Source: Paenibacillus sp. FSL R7-0273
GTDB lineage: Bacteria > Bacillota > Bacilli > Paenibacillales > Paenibacillaceae
Length of the DNA: 64,000 nucleotides
Direction of reading: 5' to 3'
NCBI RefSeq assembly: GCF_000758625.1
Contig: NZ_CP009283.1
Location: forward strand, 5,904,001 to 5,968,000
A program made the position numbers and the translations under genes. Below the pieces are notes generated by a model. The model saw only the letters and a program-made list of their open reading frames with translations. It was not told where the DNA came from and searched no databases. This document shows, in pieces, positions 27,194-36,369 of this stretch. Position 1 is the first letter of the stretch, and every line of letters starts with the position of its first letter.

Positions 27194-28496
27194 GGTGTCC
27201 AGCCTCCCTCTGCATTAACAAATTCCCTGCCTTGTTGCTCCATTCCATAGCTCCCCTGTAGCCTACCGATACGGACATATATGCCCCAAGCTCGTTCCAG
27301 ACCGGGAAGCCGGCGGGCATAAATGCAGCTCCTATGCGGGCTGCACCGCTGATCCCGTGCGAATTGCTGATCCACAGGTCGGCGCCTTTGCCGAGCACCT
27401 CGGCATCATCCAGATCGCCAACCCATACCTCGCGCTCCATGCCATCTACAACCGGTGTTTCAAAAGAAGAAATAAGCGCCTTCTGCTCTACACCGAGCTC
27501 CTCCAGCCAGCCGGATACTGAATACAGATGGTCCGGCTCAAGCGCGGCAACAGCGGACATGCCGGCGAACTGGAAGTGCGCGTCCAGCATGCTGTCGAGC
27601 AGATTCTCCCTCTGCCAGCAGTAGCGCAGCGGAACCGGCTCGCCGCTGATCTGATGCAGGAAATGCAGCAGCTCATCCGAAGCCTTCAGGCCCATCGCTC
27701 CGCTGAACACCTTGTAGGGCGTGCCCAGTGCGTTATGCAGCCTTCTGGCCGGCCGCTCCATGCTGGCACCGACGGCAATCGTCAGCCCGGACTGCAGGCT
27801 CTGCAGCATCGAGTCCAGCGGCACCCCGCCCCGGGTCAGCGGGGAGAAGCCGGTCAGCAGATGTCCGGACAGCGAAGTCGAAATATCCGGAACGGCAATG
27901 ACCTCAAACCCGAAGGCAGAGATCATCTCCTTCAGCTCCATTACATCTGCGGGAGTCAGGAATGATCCGGGAAGCAGTGTAATCTGGCGGGTATTCACGG
28001 TTCTTGAGCCCCGGTGCCCGACCTGCTGGATCAATTCGTCCATCATCGCCTCCACCGTCGCACTGAAGCCCGACTCAAGTGAACCCCGGAAATCAGGCAG
28101 GACTACAGAGAAGGCGAGTCCTCCGCGCAGATTCCGCTCCCGCTTGTAGCTCTTGAGCATCGTCACATAATCGACTCCGGCGACATCGGTCAGCTCCGTT
28201 CCGACGATGCCGATAATATCGGGACGATGCTTGCTCAGCACAATATTCAGCGCCTCCTCCAGATTGCGGTTGGCGTCAAAAATAACATCCATCTCCTGCA
28301 GCGCCGAGGTCTGCACCGCTATCGGCTCACGGAAATGCCGGGTGAGCAGCGCCTTTGGGAACGCTGAACAGCCCTGTGAGCCGTGGATCAGCGGCATGGC
28401 CCGGTAGCAGCCCTGCAGGGCCAGCACAGCCCCCAGCGACTGGCCGATCTTGATCGGATTAACCGACGCCGGCTTCTTCCGTTTGTTAACGGTCAT
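27168..28496 (-). CDS. nifN: NifN, cofactor assembly scaffold beta subunit
   Basis: Forms the NifEN scaffold on which FeMo-co matures; homologous to NifK. The start is ATG at 28496 (MTVNKRKKPASVNP) with AGGGGG about 6 bases upstream, overlapping nifE by 11 bases. INPIKIGQ-like VNPIKIGQSLGA with Cys in LQGCYRAMPLIHGSQGCSAF, then GIVGTELTDVAGVD and LPDFRGSLESGFSA, are typical of NifN. 442 residues. Confidence 0.95.
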   Translation of the reverse strand: MTVNKRKKPASVNPIKIGQSLGAVLALQGCYRAMPLIHGSQGCSAFPKALLTRHFREPIAVQTSALQEMDVIFDANRNLEEALNIVLSKHRPDIIGIVGTELTDVAGVDYVTMLKSYKRERNLRGGLAFSVVLPDFRGSLESGFSATVEAMMDELIQQVGHRGSRTVNTRQITLLPGSFLTPADVMELKEMISAFGFEVIAVPDISTSLSGHLLTGFSPLTRGGVPLDSMLQSLQSGLTIAVGASMERPARRLHNALGTPYKVFSGAMGLKASDELLHFLHQISGEPVPLRYCWQRENLLDSMLDAHFQFAGMSAVAALEPDHLYSVSGWLEELGVEQKALISSFETPVVDGMEREVWVGDLDDAEVLGKGADLWISNSHGISGAARIGAAFMPAGFPVWNELGAYMSVSVGYRGAMEWSNKAGNLLMQREAGHRESSIRHR

Positions 28497-29847
28497 AAGG
28501 CACCCCCTTATCCCACGGGGCGGGGCTTGCCGCAAGCCTCCAGACCGGATTGGCCAGCGAGTAGGTCAGCTCCTTGGCCAGCCGCAGCAGACCTTCATAG
28601 CCGGCGTAGGCTTTGTGCCGCTCCTGGTTAATATCGATGAAGGGAATCTGCTCCTTCATCGCCACATACATGTTGCGGCCGCCGGCGATCATGATGTCAG
28701 CCTTGCGCTCCCGCACCGTCTTGAGAATCCGGCTTGCGCCGCCTTCCGGTATATATTCGGTGTCATCGCCGACCCGGTCGGCAATCCGCCGCACATCATC
28801 CTCCGTGCTTTTGTTCGTGCCGACCCCGACCACCTGGACGCCCAGCTCCTTGAGCGCCGAAATGACCGACCAGCTTTTGACGCCACCGGTGTACAGCACC
28901 GCTTTTTTCCCCTTCAGCATTTTACGGTATGGGCGCAGATCCTGGGCCAGACGGCTCTCCTCCCGTTCGGTCAGGCGGTCCACCCGCCGCTCCATCTCCC
29001 GGTCATTCATCAGATACGCCATCTGACGCAGGGAATAGGTAGTCTCCTTGGCCCCGTAGAAGGAGCCTTCAAAAAAAGGAATGCCGTATTTGGCCTCCAT
29101 CTCCCTGGCCAGCCCCAGCAGCGCGCGGCTGCAGACGACCATATTGACCTTGGCATGGTGCGCCCAGGTGATCTCCTTATACCTGGCATCACCCGTGATG
29201 CGTGAGGTAACCGAAATGCCTGCACTGTTCATCAGCTTCTCAATGTCCCACATCTCGCCTGCGATATTATATTCGCCGATCAGATTCACACCGAGCGGAA
29301 TTTCCGGCTCCGGGTCCCCCGTGCCGATGACATACTGCAGCAGGGCATCGCCGGCCAGCCGGTTGCCCAGATTTTTGCTGCCGACAAAGCCGGGGCTGTT
29401 AACGGGAACCACCGGGATGCCAAGCCGGTCTCCGGCCTCCTTGCACACGGCATCCATATCCTCACCGATCAGTGCGGTTACGCAGGTTGAATATACAAAG
29501 ATTGCCGGAGGCGCAAAACGCCCGGCAATATAGTCGATGCTCTCCTTCAGCTTTTTTTCCCCGCCAAAAATAATATCAGAATCATTCAGATCTGTGGCAA
29601 AGCCGTATTGGGACAGCGAAGGTCCGCTGGACAGCGTACCTCTGCTCTCCCAGCTGTTCCCGGCACAGGCAATCGGGCCATGGACAAGATGGGCAGCGTC
29701 CATAATCGGCAGCAGGGTAATCTGGGCTCCGTCGAAGGAGCAGCCTCCGGCTGCTTCACCAGGCTTCGGCCGCGGACACGGCTTGGATTTGGGAGCCTGG
29801 CTCCCGCAAGCCTCGGAATCAAAATCGACTTTTCGTACTGGGTCCAT
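28486..29847 (-). CDS. nifE: NifE, cofactor assembly scaffold alpha subunit
   Basis: Homologue of NifD; with NifN it forms the scaffold for FeMo-co maturation. Cys36 (GGCSFDG), Cys61 (GPIACAGNSW) and Cys122 (VYSTCVTALIGEDMD) correspond to the Fe-S ligands of NifEN. A Cys/Pro-rich N-terminus (SKPCPRPKPGEAAGGC) precedes them. AAGGAGATG lies before the ATG. A 286-base gap to nifK makes this the only loosely spaced junction in the operon apart from nifH-nifD. 453 residues. Confidence 0.96.
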   Translation of the reverse strand: MDPVRKVDFDSEACGSQAPKSKPCPRPKPGEAAGGCSFDGAQITLLPIMDAAHLVHGPIACAGNSWESRGTLSSGPSLSQYGFATDLNDSDIIFGGEKKLKESIDYIAGRFAPPAIFVYSTCVTALIGEDMDAVCKEAGDRLGIPVVPVNSPGFVGSKNLGNRLAGDALLQYVIGTGDPEPEIPLGVNLIGEYNIAGEMWDIEKLMNSAGISVTSRITGDARYKEITWAHHAKVNMVVCSRALLGLAREMEAKYGIPFFEGSFYGAKETTYSLRQMAYLMNDREMERRVDRLTEREESRLAQDLRPYRKMLKGKKAVLYTGGVKSWSVISALKELGVQVVGVGTNKSTEDDVRRIADRVGDDTEYIPEGGASRILKTVRERKADIMIAGGRNMYVAMKEQIPFIDINQERHKAYAGYEGLLRLAKELTYSLANPVWRLAASPAPWDKGVPYDR

Positions 29848-29941
29848 CGGCTTTCATCTCCTTCGCTAAAGGTGGATGCTAACTCTGGCAATACTGACCT
29901 GCAGCAGCAACGGCTTTTACATATTACTAGCAAGAATCCCG

Positions 29942-30009
29942 GCCTGCCCTGTTCCCTGATTTCGCGCGTGCTGAGCATTGGCGGATATCGGGATACAGGG
30001 AACGCCGGG
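29942..30009 (-). other. Stem-loop between nifK and nifE
   Basis: GTTCCCTG (29951-29958) pairs with CAGGGAAC (29996-30003), extended by CCGGC (29938-29943 region) with GCCGG after it. The loop is 37 bases and there is no U-tract, so it is not a normal terminator. It could protect the nifHDK 3' end or slow readthrough. Confidence 0.6.
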
Positions 30010-30053
30010 CTGGATAAAGCTTTTACCATTTATTCAAATTGATGTATGTTAAG

Positions 30054-30070
30054 CGTAAAATATCATTACA
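30054..30070 (-). promoter_or_regulatory. GlnR-box-like site in the nifK-nifE gap
   Basis: On the minus strand TGTAATGATATTTTACG matches TGTNAN7TNACA with one mismatch (last base). It lies about 207 bases upstream of nifE. No convincing -35/-10 pair follows it. Confidence 0.45.
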
Positions 30071-30133
30071 GAAACTTTCAGTAATTCCCATCACTTATTC
30101 ATTTAGTCAAACTGTAAAATCCGGAAGCATCGC

Positions 30134-31693
30134 CTACCGCACCAGATCATAATTGAATCCGGAATTGTTGCGGTCCAGCTCATCCAGCACGGTGTTGACG
30201 ATCAGACTGAGCAGATTAAGCGCACCCTGGTAGCCCAGAATCGGATAACGGTGCATATGGTGACGGTCAAAAATCGGGAATCCCACGCGGATCAGCGGCA
30301 CACTCGCATCCTTGGCGGCAAATTTCAGATGCGAGCTGCCGATGGCCAGGTCAACCGGATCATTCAGCAGCAGCGAACGCATATGCCACAGGTCGTTGCC
30401 TACGTATACTGCCGCTTCCGATCCATACGGGCTGGTGGCGAGCAGCGCTTCAGCCTCTTCCTTAAACTTAACATTATCGAACTCAACATCACCGTTCGAG
30501 CAGACGATGTGCACAGGCTCCATACCTACTTCCAGACAAAATCCGATAAGTCCGATCAGCAGATCCGGATCACCTACGAGTGCCACCCTTTTACCGTGAA
30601 GATAAGGATGACTGTCGGTAAGAGCGTCGACCACGCGGCCGCGTTCCTCCAGCAGGGAGGCCGGGAGCGGAAGTCCGGTCAGTCCGCTGATTGCCTCCAG
30701 CAGCTTGTCAGTTCCGGTGATACCGAGCGGCGTGGACAGTGCAGTTACCTGCTGCTTCCATGTTCCGGTGATATAGTCCTGGGTTTTCTTAAGCGTGTAT
30801 TTCTGGAGGGAGAGCGTACCGAGCGCATTCGCAGCCAGCGGCACATCCGCCAGTCTGGTTCCGCCATAGTAGTACTCATATTCCCCCGTAGCCGGCGAGT
30901 CATAATTACCGCTGTGATCACCGAGCAGAGTGTACTTCGTATCAAATGCCTGAAGAATTTTGCTGATTTCTGCAAAGTTACCCGTATATGGCTCGAAGCC
31001 GAGCATCACATTCAGCTTCTCTCCGGTTTCTTCGCCGCTGCCCGGAGCCGCCTCCAGGCCGGAGCGTTCGTACAGGTAGCTCAGAATCCCCTTCATCATG
31101 GCATCGTAGCCGGAGATATGCGATCCGACGAAGCTTGGCGTATTGCAGAAGGCAACCGGGAAATCCCCGGAGATGACCCCTTTGTTGCGGGCATTGCCGA
31201 TAAAGGAGGACAGGTCATCCCCGATAACCTCCGCCATACAGGTCGTACAGACTGCCACCATCTCCGGCTTATACAGGGCGATGCTGTTCTCCAGGCCGTC
31301 GATCAGGTTGCTCATCCCGCCGAATACCGCTGCATCCTCGGTCATCGAGGAGGATACGGCCGGTGTAGGCTCCTTGAAGTGGCGGCTTAAATGGCTGCGG
31401 AAATAGGAGTTGCAGCCCTGTGAGCCATGGACGAAGGGCAGTGTTTTCTCAAAGCCGAGTGCAGCCATAATCGAACCGAGCGGCTGGCAGGCCTTATGCG
31501 GGTTGATAACCACCGCTTTACGGTTAAAGTTCTTCTCCATGTACTCGGCTGATTGGGAGTAAGCGAGTGCCTCAGCCGTTTCCTGCTCACTGCAGGGCGC
31601 TTCGAACTGCTGCTTGTTCAGCCGCTGCTCCACGAACCGGTGCTCCGAGAACAGGGAGTTGTAATCCGGAATCTCCAGTCTGTCCTTGCTCAT
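30134..31693 (-). CDS. nifK: Nitrogenase MoFe protein beta subunit
   Basis: Beta subunit of dinitrogenase. The start is ATG at 31693 ([12 protein letters not shown]), overlapping the nifD stop as ATGA, with GGAGGAGG 8-10 bases upstream. P-cluster ligands are Cys69 (HKACQPLGS), Cys94 (GSQGCNSY) and Cys152 ([13 protein letters not shown]), and Ser187 in NTPSFVGSH is at the position of the redox-active Ser. 519 residues, normal length. No frameshift or lost ligand, so the enzyme should be functional. Confidence 0.98.
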   Translation of the reverse strand: MSKDRLEIPDYNSLFSEHRFVEQRLNKQQFEAPCSEQETAEALAYSQSAEYMEKNFNRKAVVINPHKACQPLGSIMAALGFEKTLPFVHGSQGCNSYFRSHLSRHFKEPTPAVSSSMTEDAAVFGGMSNLIDGLENSIALYKPEMVAVCTTCMAEVIGDDLSSFIGNARNKGVISGDFPVAFCNTPSFVGSHISGYDAMMKGILSYLYERSGLEAAPGSGEETGEKLNVMLGFEPYTGNFAEISKILQAFDTKYTLLGDHSGNYDSPATGEYEYYYGGTRLADVPLAANALGTLSLQKYTLKKTQDYITGTWKQQVTALSTPLGITGTDKLLEAISGLTGLPLPASLLEERGRVVDALTDSHPYLHGKRVALVGDPDLLIGLIGFCLEVGMEPVHIVCSNGDVEFDNVKFKEEAEALLATSPYGSEAAVYVGNDLWHMRSLLLNDPVDLAIGSSHLKFAAKDASVPLIRVGFPIFDRHHMHRYPILGYQGALNLLSLIVNTVLDELDRNNSGFNYDLVR

Positions 31694-33153
31694 ATGCCCG
31701 CCTCCTCCTTTTGAACGTGTTCCTTTTCCTTCTTCTGCATCAGGCTCCATACCGGACTGTTCACCGTCATATCCATATCCTTGGCAAAAATCTTAAAGCC
31801 GTCAAAGCCGTGGTATGGACCGCTGTAATCCCAGGAATGCATCTGGCGGAACGGAATGCCCATTTTGTGATATACATACTTTTCCTTAACGCCTGAACCC
31901 ACCAGATCGACGTTCATTTTCTGGGCAAGCTCCTCCAGCTCATAGGCGGTCGGATCATCCATAATAATGGTGCCTTCCTTCATCATCGGGAAGGTCTTCT
32001 CATAGTCATCCTTATGGGCGAATTCGTAGCCGGAGGCCACAATATCCATGCCCAGATCCTCATAGGCGCCGATAGTGTGGCGGGAGCGCAGGCCGCCGAT
32101 CATCAGCAGCACCTTTTTATTTTCCAGACGCGGCTTGTATTTATTGATAATGGCATCCATGGCCGGCTTGTGCTTCGCAATCATCTTCTCGCAGTTCTCC
32201 TGAATCGTTTCGTCGAACAACGCAGCGATGGCGCGCAGGCTCTCATACGTTTTGGACGGCCCGAAGAAGTTATATTCCATCCACGGAATACCGTAGGCCT
32301 TCTCCATATGCTCGACCATGTAATTCATGGAACGGTGGCAGTGAATCAGGTTCAGCTTGGCCTTATGGGCAATCTCCAGCTCGTTCAGCGTACCGTCTCC
32401 TGACCATTGGGCAATGACCCTGAGGCCCATCTCCTCCAGCAGAATCCGTGAAGCCCAGGCATCGCCGCCGATATTGTAGTCTCCAATAATATTGACATCA
32501 TACGGGCCGGTTTCGGCTAAATCAGCCTTGCCAAGCACGAAATCGCGGATCGCATCATTGGCGATATGATGGCCGAGCGACTGGCTGACACCGCGGAAGC
32601 CCTCACAGCGTACAGGCACAACCGGCATCTCCAGCTCCTTGGACATCTTCTTGGATACCGCCTCAATGTCATCGCCGATCAGGCCGACCGGACATTCAGA
32701 CTGCACCGAAATTCCCTTGGCCAGCGGGAACATCTCGGTAATCTCGCGCATGATCACTTCAAGCTTCTTGTCGCCGCCGAAGACGATATCCGTCTCCTGA
32801 AAATCACTTGTGATCTGCATCGCGGTAAAATTATCGATACCAAGCGTTCCGTTCGCATAGTTGCGCCGGGTTCCCCAGCTGTATTGTCCACAGCCGACCG
32901 GGCCGTGGCTGATATGGACCATATCCTTGATCGGGCCCCAGACCACACCCTTCGAGCCGGCATAAGAGCAGCCGCGCGGTGTCATGACACCGGGGCGGGA
33001 TTTGATATTGGACTTCAGGGCACAGGTACCGCAGGTTTGCGCTTCTTCTGTGTTGATCTGATAGTGCTTTTCCCGGTCTTTTTTCGCTTTTTTCGGGTAG
33101 GCCTCCAGCACTTCCTCAACAAGCTTTTTGTTCGCTTCAATATCCAGTCCCAT
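31690..33153 (-). CDS. nifD: Nitrogenase MoFe protein alpha subunit
   Basis: Alpha subunit of dinitrogenase, carrying FeMo-co. P-cluster ligands are Cys62 (PRGCSYAG), Cys88 ([10 protein letters not shown]) and Cys154 ([12 protein letters not shown]), at the same numbers as in Azotobacter vinelandii. FeMo-co ligands are Cys272 ([11 protein letters not shown]) and His439 ([14 protein letters not shown]). SLGHHIAND near 195 holds the His near the active face. AAGGAGGG lies 7 bases before the ATG. 487 residues, complete; no excision element or break. Confidence 0.98.
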   Translation of the reverse strand: MGLDIEANKKLVEEVLEAYPKKAKKDREKHYQINTEEAQTCGTCALKSNIKSRPGVMTPRGCSYAGSKGVVWGPIKDMVHISHGPVGCGQYSWGTRRNYANGTLGIDNFTAMQITSDFQETDIVFGGDKKLEVIMREITEMFPLAKGISVQSECPVGLIGDDIEAVSKKMSKELEMPVVPVRCEGFRGVSQSLGHHIANDAIRDFVLGKADLAETGPYDVNIIGDYNIGGDAWASRILLEEMGLRVIAQWSGDGTLNELEIAHKAKLNLIHCHRSMNYMVEHMEKAYGIPWMEYNFFGPSKTYESLRAIAALFDETIQENCEKMIAKHKPAMDAIINKYKPRLENKKVLLMIGGLRSRHTIGAYEDLGMDIVASGYEFAHKDDYEKTFPMMKEGTIIMDDPTAYELEELAQKMNVDLVGSGVKEKYVYHKMGIPFRQMHSWDYSGPYHGFDGFKIFAKDMDMTVNSPVWSLMQKKEKEHVQKEEAGI

Positions 33154-33172
33154 TAATGACCCTCCTTTTCTT

Positions 33173-33200
33173 GAGGCGGGCGCCTTTAGCGCCCGCCCTC
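33173..33200 (-). other. Hairpin directly after nifH
   Basis: GGCGGGCGC and GCGCCCGCC form a perfect 9-bp GC-rich stem with a 5-base loop (33175-33183 with 33189-33197). It lies between the nifH stop and the nifD RBS and has no U-run. It probably acts as an RNA stability or partial-attenuation element giving more NifH than NifDK. Confidence 0.75.
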
Positions 33201-33202
33201 GC

Positions 33203-34072
<870 letters not shown>

Positions 34073-34075
34073 TCA

Positions 34076-35449
34076 TCATCCCTTCGAAATATTCATATTT
34101 TCAAAATAGGAGCTGTATTTGACGCTTTCGAGAATCATGTCCTGTATGCCGCCCTTACGGACAAGCGGCAGTACACCGGCTTTGTTCAGGCTGGCCCGCG
34201 GGCCGTCTCCGATTCCGGAGCAGAGAAGAATGCGGCAGTCACTTACTATAGAAATAATTTCCTGCAGTGTAGCGGCTTTATCGCCGTTACAGTCTGCCTT
34301 GCCGTGGCAGTAGGCCTGAATCTTGCGGACACCGACCAGCTTCACCTCAGCCCCGTCGGTATCATAGATAAGGAATTCCGTCGCATGGCCGAAATGCTGA
34401 TTGACCTTGTCGCCGCCTCTGGTGGCTACGGCAACTCTTGTTTTGTGCGAGCTGTCCCAGCGCCCTTTGGCTCTGGCCTGCTTCGCAGTGACGCGTTCGC
34501 GGATCTTGGCATCCAGATCACTCTGGAACTGCGCCCTGGCTTCCTGGTTGATGACCGGATCAGCCTCCATCGCCTCCAGCGGGAAATCCTGGTTGCGGTC
34601 CTGGCCGAGCAGCCCGATTGCATCAGCTCGGCACTGCCGGCAGTGGCGCATCACCTTCATCCCGTCACGCCCCAGCAGCTCCTGCAGATTGTGCAGCTCC
34701 TTCGGACGCGGCGCCTTGCGGCCGTCCGCCTCATACTGGCTTCCCGGTGCGATAATTAGCGGTGTTACATTATGCAGCGTGGCCCCGAGCTCTTTTACTC
34801 TTTTGGACACGTCCGGCAGATGATGATCGTTGACCCCCGGAATCATAATCGAGTTGACCTTTACGAGAATCCCCAGCTTCGCCAGCATCTCCAGCCCCGC
34901 CAGCTGACGGCTGATCAGCAGCTCCGCCGCTTCTCTTCCTTCGTACCGCACCCCTTCGTCAAATACCCAGGGATAAATGTGCAGGCCGACCTCTGGGTCA
35001 ATCGCATTGATCGTAATCGTGACATGGCGGATGCCCAGCTCAAGAATCTCATCCACATGCCGGTAGAGCGTTAGTCCGTTTGTGCTGAGACAGAGGCTGA
35101 CGTCAGGCACGTACCGCTTCACCCTGGCGAAGGTGTCGAAGGTCTGCTCCGGATTGGCCAGCGGATCACCCGGTCCGGCTATGCCGACTACCGACAGCTG
35201 CATCAGCTGTGCCGCAACCCCCTTAACCTTGCGTTCGGCCTGCTCCGGCGTCAGCACCTCACTTACCACACCCGGCCTGCTCTCATTGACACAGTCGAAC
35301 TTGCGGTTGCAGTAATTGCACTGGATGTTGCAGGCGGGCGCAACCGGGATGTGCATTCTGGCATAGAACCGGTGAGCTTCCTCGCTGTAGCAAGGGTGGC
35401 GGCTGATCTCCTCCTCTGCTTCATTTGATATACACGACGGCTGCATCAT
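34076..35449 (-). CDS. nifB: NifB, radical SAM NifB-co synthase
   Basis: Fuses Fe-S units and inserts carbide to form NifB-co, the core of FeMo-co. The radical-SAM motif CNIQCNYC has Cys40, Cys44 and Cys47; HPCY (18-21) and the second Cys set (HCRQCRADAIGLLG near 268) bind the other clusters. Residues from about 335 form a NifX-like domain (TRVAVATRGGDKVNQHFGHATEF). 457 residues, two-domain form. AGGAGG lies 6 bases before tandem ATG codons; the first overlaps the stop of a leader ORF. First gene of the nif operon. Confidence 0.97.
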   Translation of the reverse strand: MMQPSCISNEAEEEISRHPCYSEEAHRFYARMHIPVAPACNIQCNYCNRKFDCVNESRPGVVSEVLTPEQAERKVKGVAAQLMQLSVVGIAGPGDPLANPEQTFDTFARVKRYVPDVSLCLSTNGLTLYRHVDEILELGIRHVTITINAIDPEVGLHIYPWVFDEGVRYEGREAAELLISRQLAGLEMLAKLGILVKVNSIMIPGVNDHHLPDVSKRVKELGATLHNVTPLIIAPGSQYEADGRKAPRPKELHNLQELLGRDGMKVMRHCRQCRADAIGLLGQDRNQDFPLEAMEADPVINQEARAQFQSDLDAKIRERVTAKQARAKGRWDSSHKTRVAVATRGGDKVNQHFGHATEFLIYDTDGAEVKLVGVRKIQAYCHGKADCNGDKAATLQEIISIVSDCRILLCSGIGDGPRASLNKAGVLPLVRKGGIQDMILESVKYSSYFENMNISKG

Positions 35450-35544
35450 TTCCCACCTCCTAAAAGTTTTACGGAGCTTAACTTCCTTGAAACTACTTCG
35501 CAGTAAAACTCACTTCGGAAGCATACGCTTTGTTTTGCAAGCAT
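35446..35544 (-). CDS. Possible leader peptide 2, coupled to nifB
   Basis: A 32-codon frame beginning MLAKQSVCFRSEFYC and ending with TGA inside the nifB ATGATG. Its ATG is overlapped by the stop of the preceding leader ORF and has GAGGTG 3 bases upstream. It is basic and contains two Cys. It lies inside the 65-bp repeat array, so it may be an accident of the repeat. Nothing similar is known to me. Confidence 0.35.
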   Translation of the reverse strand: MLAKQSVCFRSEFYCEVVSRKLSSVKLLGGGK

Positions 35545-35684
35545 TAACACCTCTGAATTGGCTTCGAGCAAAACTCGCTTCGGAAGCATACACTTTGTTT
35601 TGCAAGCATTAACACCTCTGAATTGGCTACGAGCAAAACTCGCTTCGGAAGCATACGCTTTGTTTTACTAGCGTTACTTCCCTG
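35463..35684 (-). repeat. 65-bp tandem repeat in the nif leader, about 3 copies
   Basis: CTTCGGAAGCAT (plus strand) starts at 35513, 35578 and 35643, exactly 65 apart. GTTTTGC/GTTTTAC marks at 35466, 35532, 35597 and 35662 show a further half unit next to the nifB RBS. Each unit holds an imperfect dyad: GCAAAAC and GTTTTGC flank GCTTCCGAAGC on the transcript strand. The array fills most of the space between the nif promoter and nifB. Confidence 0.88.
35544..35609 (-). CDS. Possible leader peptide 1 in the nif leader
   Basis: A 21-codon frame with three Cys (begins MLAKQSVCFRSEFC, ends QRC). GAGGTG lies 3 bases before its ATG, and its TAA overlaps the ATG of the next leader ORF (TAATG). The equivalent frame in the first repeat unit has ACG instead of ATG and a stop midway, so that copy is dead. 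Confidence 0.35.
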   Translation of the reverse strand: MLAKQSVCFRSEFCSKPIQRC

Positions 35685-35738
35685 ATGTTACCTCCATGAC
35701 AGACTGTGCGGCAGTGGCAGCAACGCAAGTGAATTGAA

Positions 35739-35755
35739 TGTTATTTTATATAACA
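35739..35755 (-). promoter_or_regulatory. GlnR box, downstream site (site II)
   Basis: TGTTATTTTATATAACA is a perfect match to TGTNAN7TNACA. It lies about 25-41 bases after the expected nif transcription start, where GlnR binding would block transcription. In Paenibacillus polymyxa a downstream GlnR site represses nif under nitrogen excess; the same role is inferred here. Confidence 0.85.
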
Positions 35756-35786
35756 ACAACCTCGCTTAGCCGCTTGAATTACTCAT

Positions 35787-35815
35787 ATCATATTTTTCAA
35801 AACCCTTATCGTCAA
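35787..35815 (-). promoter_or_regulatory. nif operon promoter (sigma-A type)
   Basis: On the minus strand: TTGACG (35810-35815), a 17-base spacer and TATGAT (35787-35792), predicted start near 35780. No sigma-54 -24/-12 element was seen, as expected for Paenibacillus nif. The leader to nifB is about 330 nt. Confidence 0.85.
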
Positions 35816-35874
35816 TTACACACAAGCTGAAAAAGCCTTTAATTTCCTTATGTTTGCAGTATCGACAAATGACA

Positions 35875-35891
35875 TGTTAACTTTGTTTACT
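35875..35891 (-). promoter_or_regulatory. GlnR box, upstream site (site I)
   Basis: TGTTAACTTTGTTTACT (plus strand) matches TGTNAN7TNACA with one mismatch, centred about 103 bases upstream of the predicted nif start. An upstream GlnR site is the activating one in P. polymyxa. It also lies about 66 bases upstream of the terC -35. Confidence 0.65.
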
Positions 35892-35956
35892 CAAACTTAT
35901 CATGTTTCCGTTTCCATTACGGCCCTTTTAGCCATTGATATTTGTTATCAGGACCA

Positions 35957-35985
35957 TTGACAATCCCACAGAGCTCATATATGAT
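35957..35985 (+). promoter_or_regulatory. Promoter of riboswitch-terC
   Basis: TTGACA (35957-35962), a 17-base spacer, TATGAT (35980-35985). Near-consensus sigma-A promoter, divergent from the nif promoter with about 140 bases between the -35 elements. Confidence 0.88.
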
Positions 35986-36035
35986 ACTTTTAGGTTAATC
36001 ACATGACTCAAAATTACGTTCTAATTTCATATATC

Positions 36036-36298
36036 CCGTAAAGGGGAGTAGCTGCGTAAACAGAAGCATCCTGCCGGTCTCACCGTTGAGATCGCGCCGT
36101 TTCTGTGGATAATATAAGCGGGTCACAGCCCAGTGCTGTTACTGCTTATATTTCAGATAAAGTCGTCAATACGAGAATATGAGGATATTCTCCGGCTTTA
36201 TCGGCAATGAACAATTGCTAGCGAGACCTTTACCAATCAGGTTAGACCTTTATTCCAAAGGCTGATCTGTTTGGTAAAGGTCTTTTTTATATATATTT
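36036..36298 (+). promoter_or_regulatory. yybP-ykoY manganese riboswitch
   Basis: The leader carries the family hallmarks: AAAGGGGAGTAGC (36040-36052), a long variable arm, and the 3' conserved GCGAGACC (36231-36238). It is followed by an expression platform whose terminator re-uses the 3' aptamer strand. Known yybP-ykoY RNAs sense Mn2+ and switch on TerC/MntP-type genes, and the downstream gene is a TerC protein, so an Mn2+-induced antitermination switch is expected. Confidence 0.88.
36234..36298 (+). terminator. Riboswitch-controlled terminator
   Basis: AGACCTTTACCAA (36234-36246) pairs perfectly with TTGGTAAAGGTCT (36281-36293), then TTTTTT. The competing segment GGTTAGACC/CCAAAGG lies in the loop. 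The left arm overlaps the aptamer's conserved GAGACC. Confidence 0.9.
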
Positions 36299-36369
36299 TT
36301 AATCATAATCAGGTAATGTGGGTATTCTTTAACAAAAGATATTTACATCCGAATGAGGGGGAAGCAGCA

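Noticed and set aside
30010..30130. Internal sigma-A promoter before nifE
   Set aside because: TTGACT is present but no acceptable -10 lies 16-18 bases downstream.
36271..36369. Upstream extension of terC
   Set aside because: The first ATG lies within the riboswitch terminator stem; the ATG at 36370 has the RBS and matches the family N-terminus.
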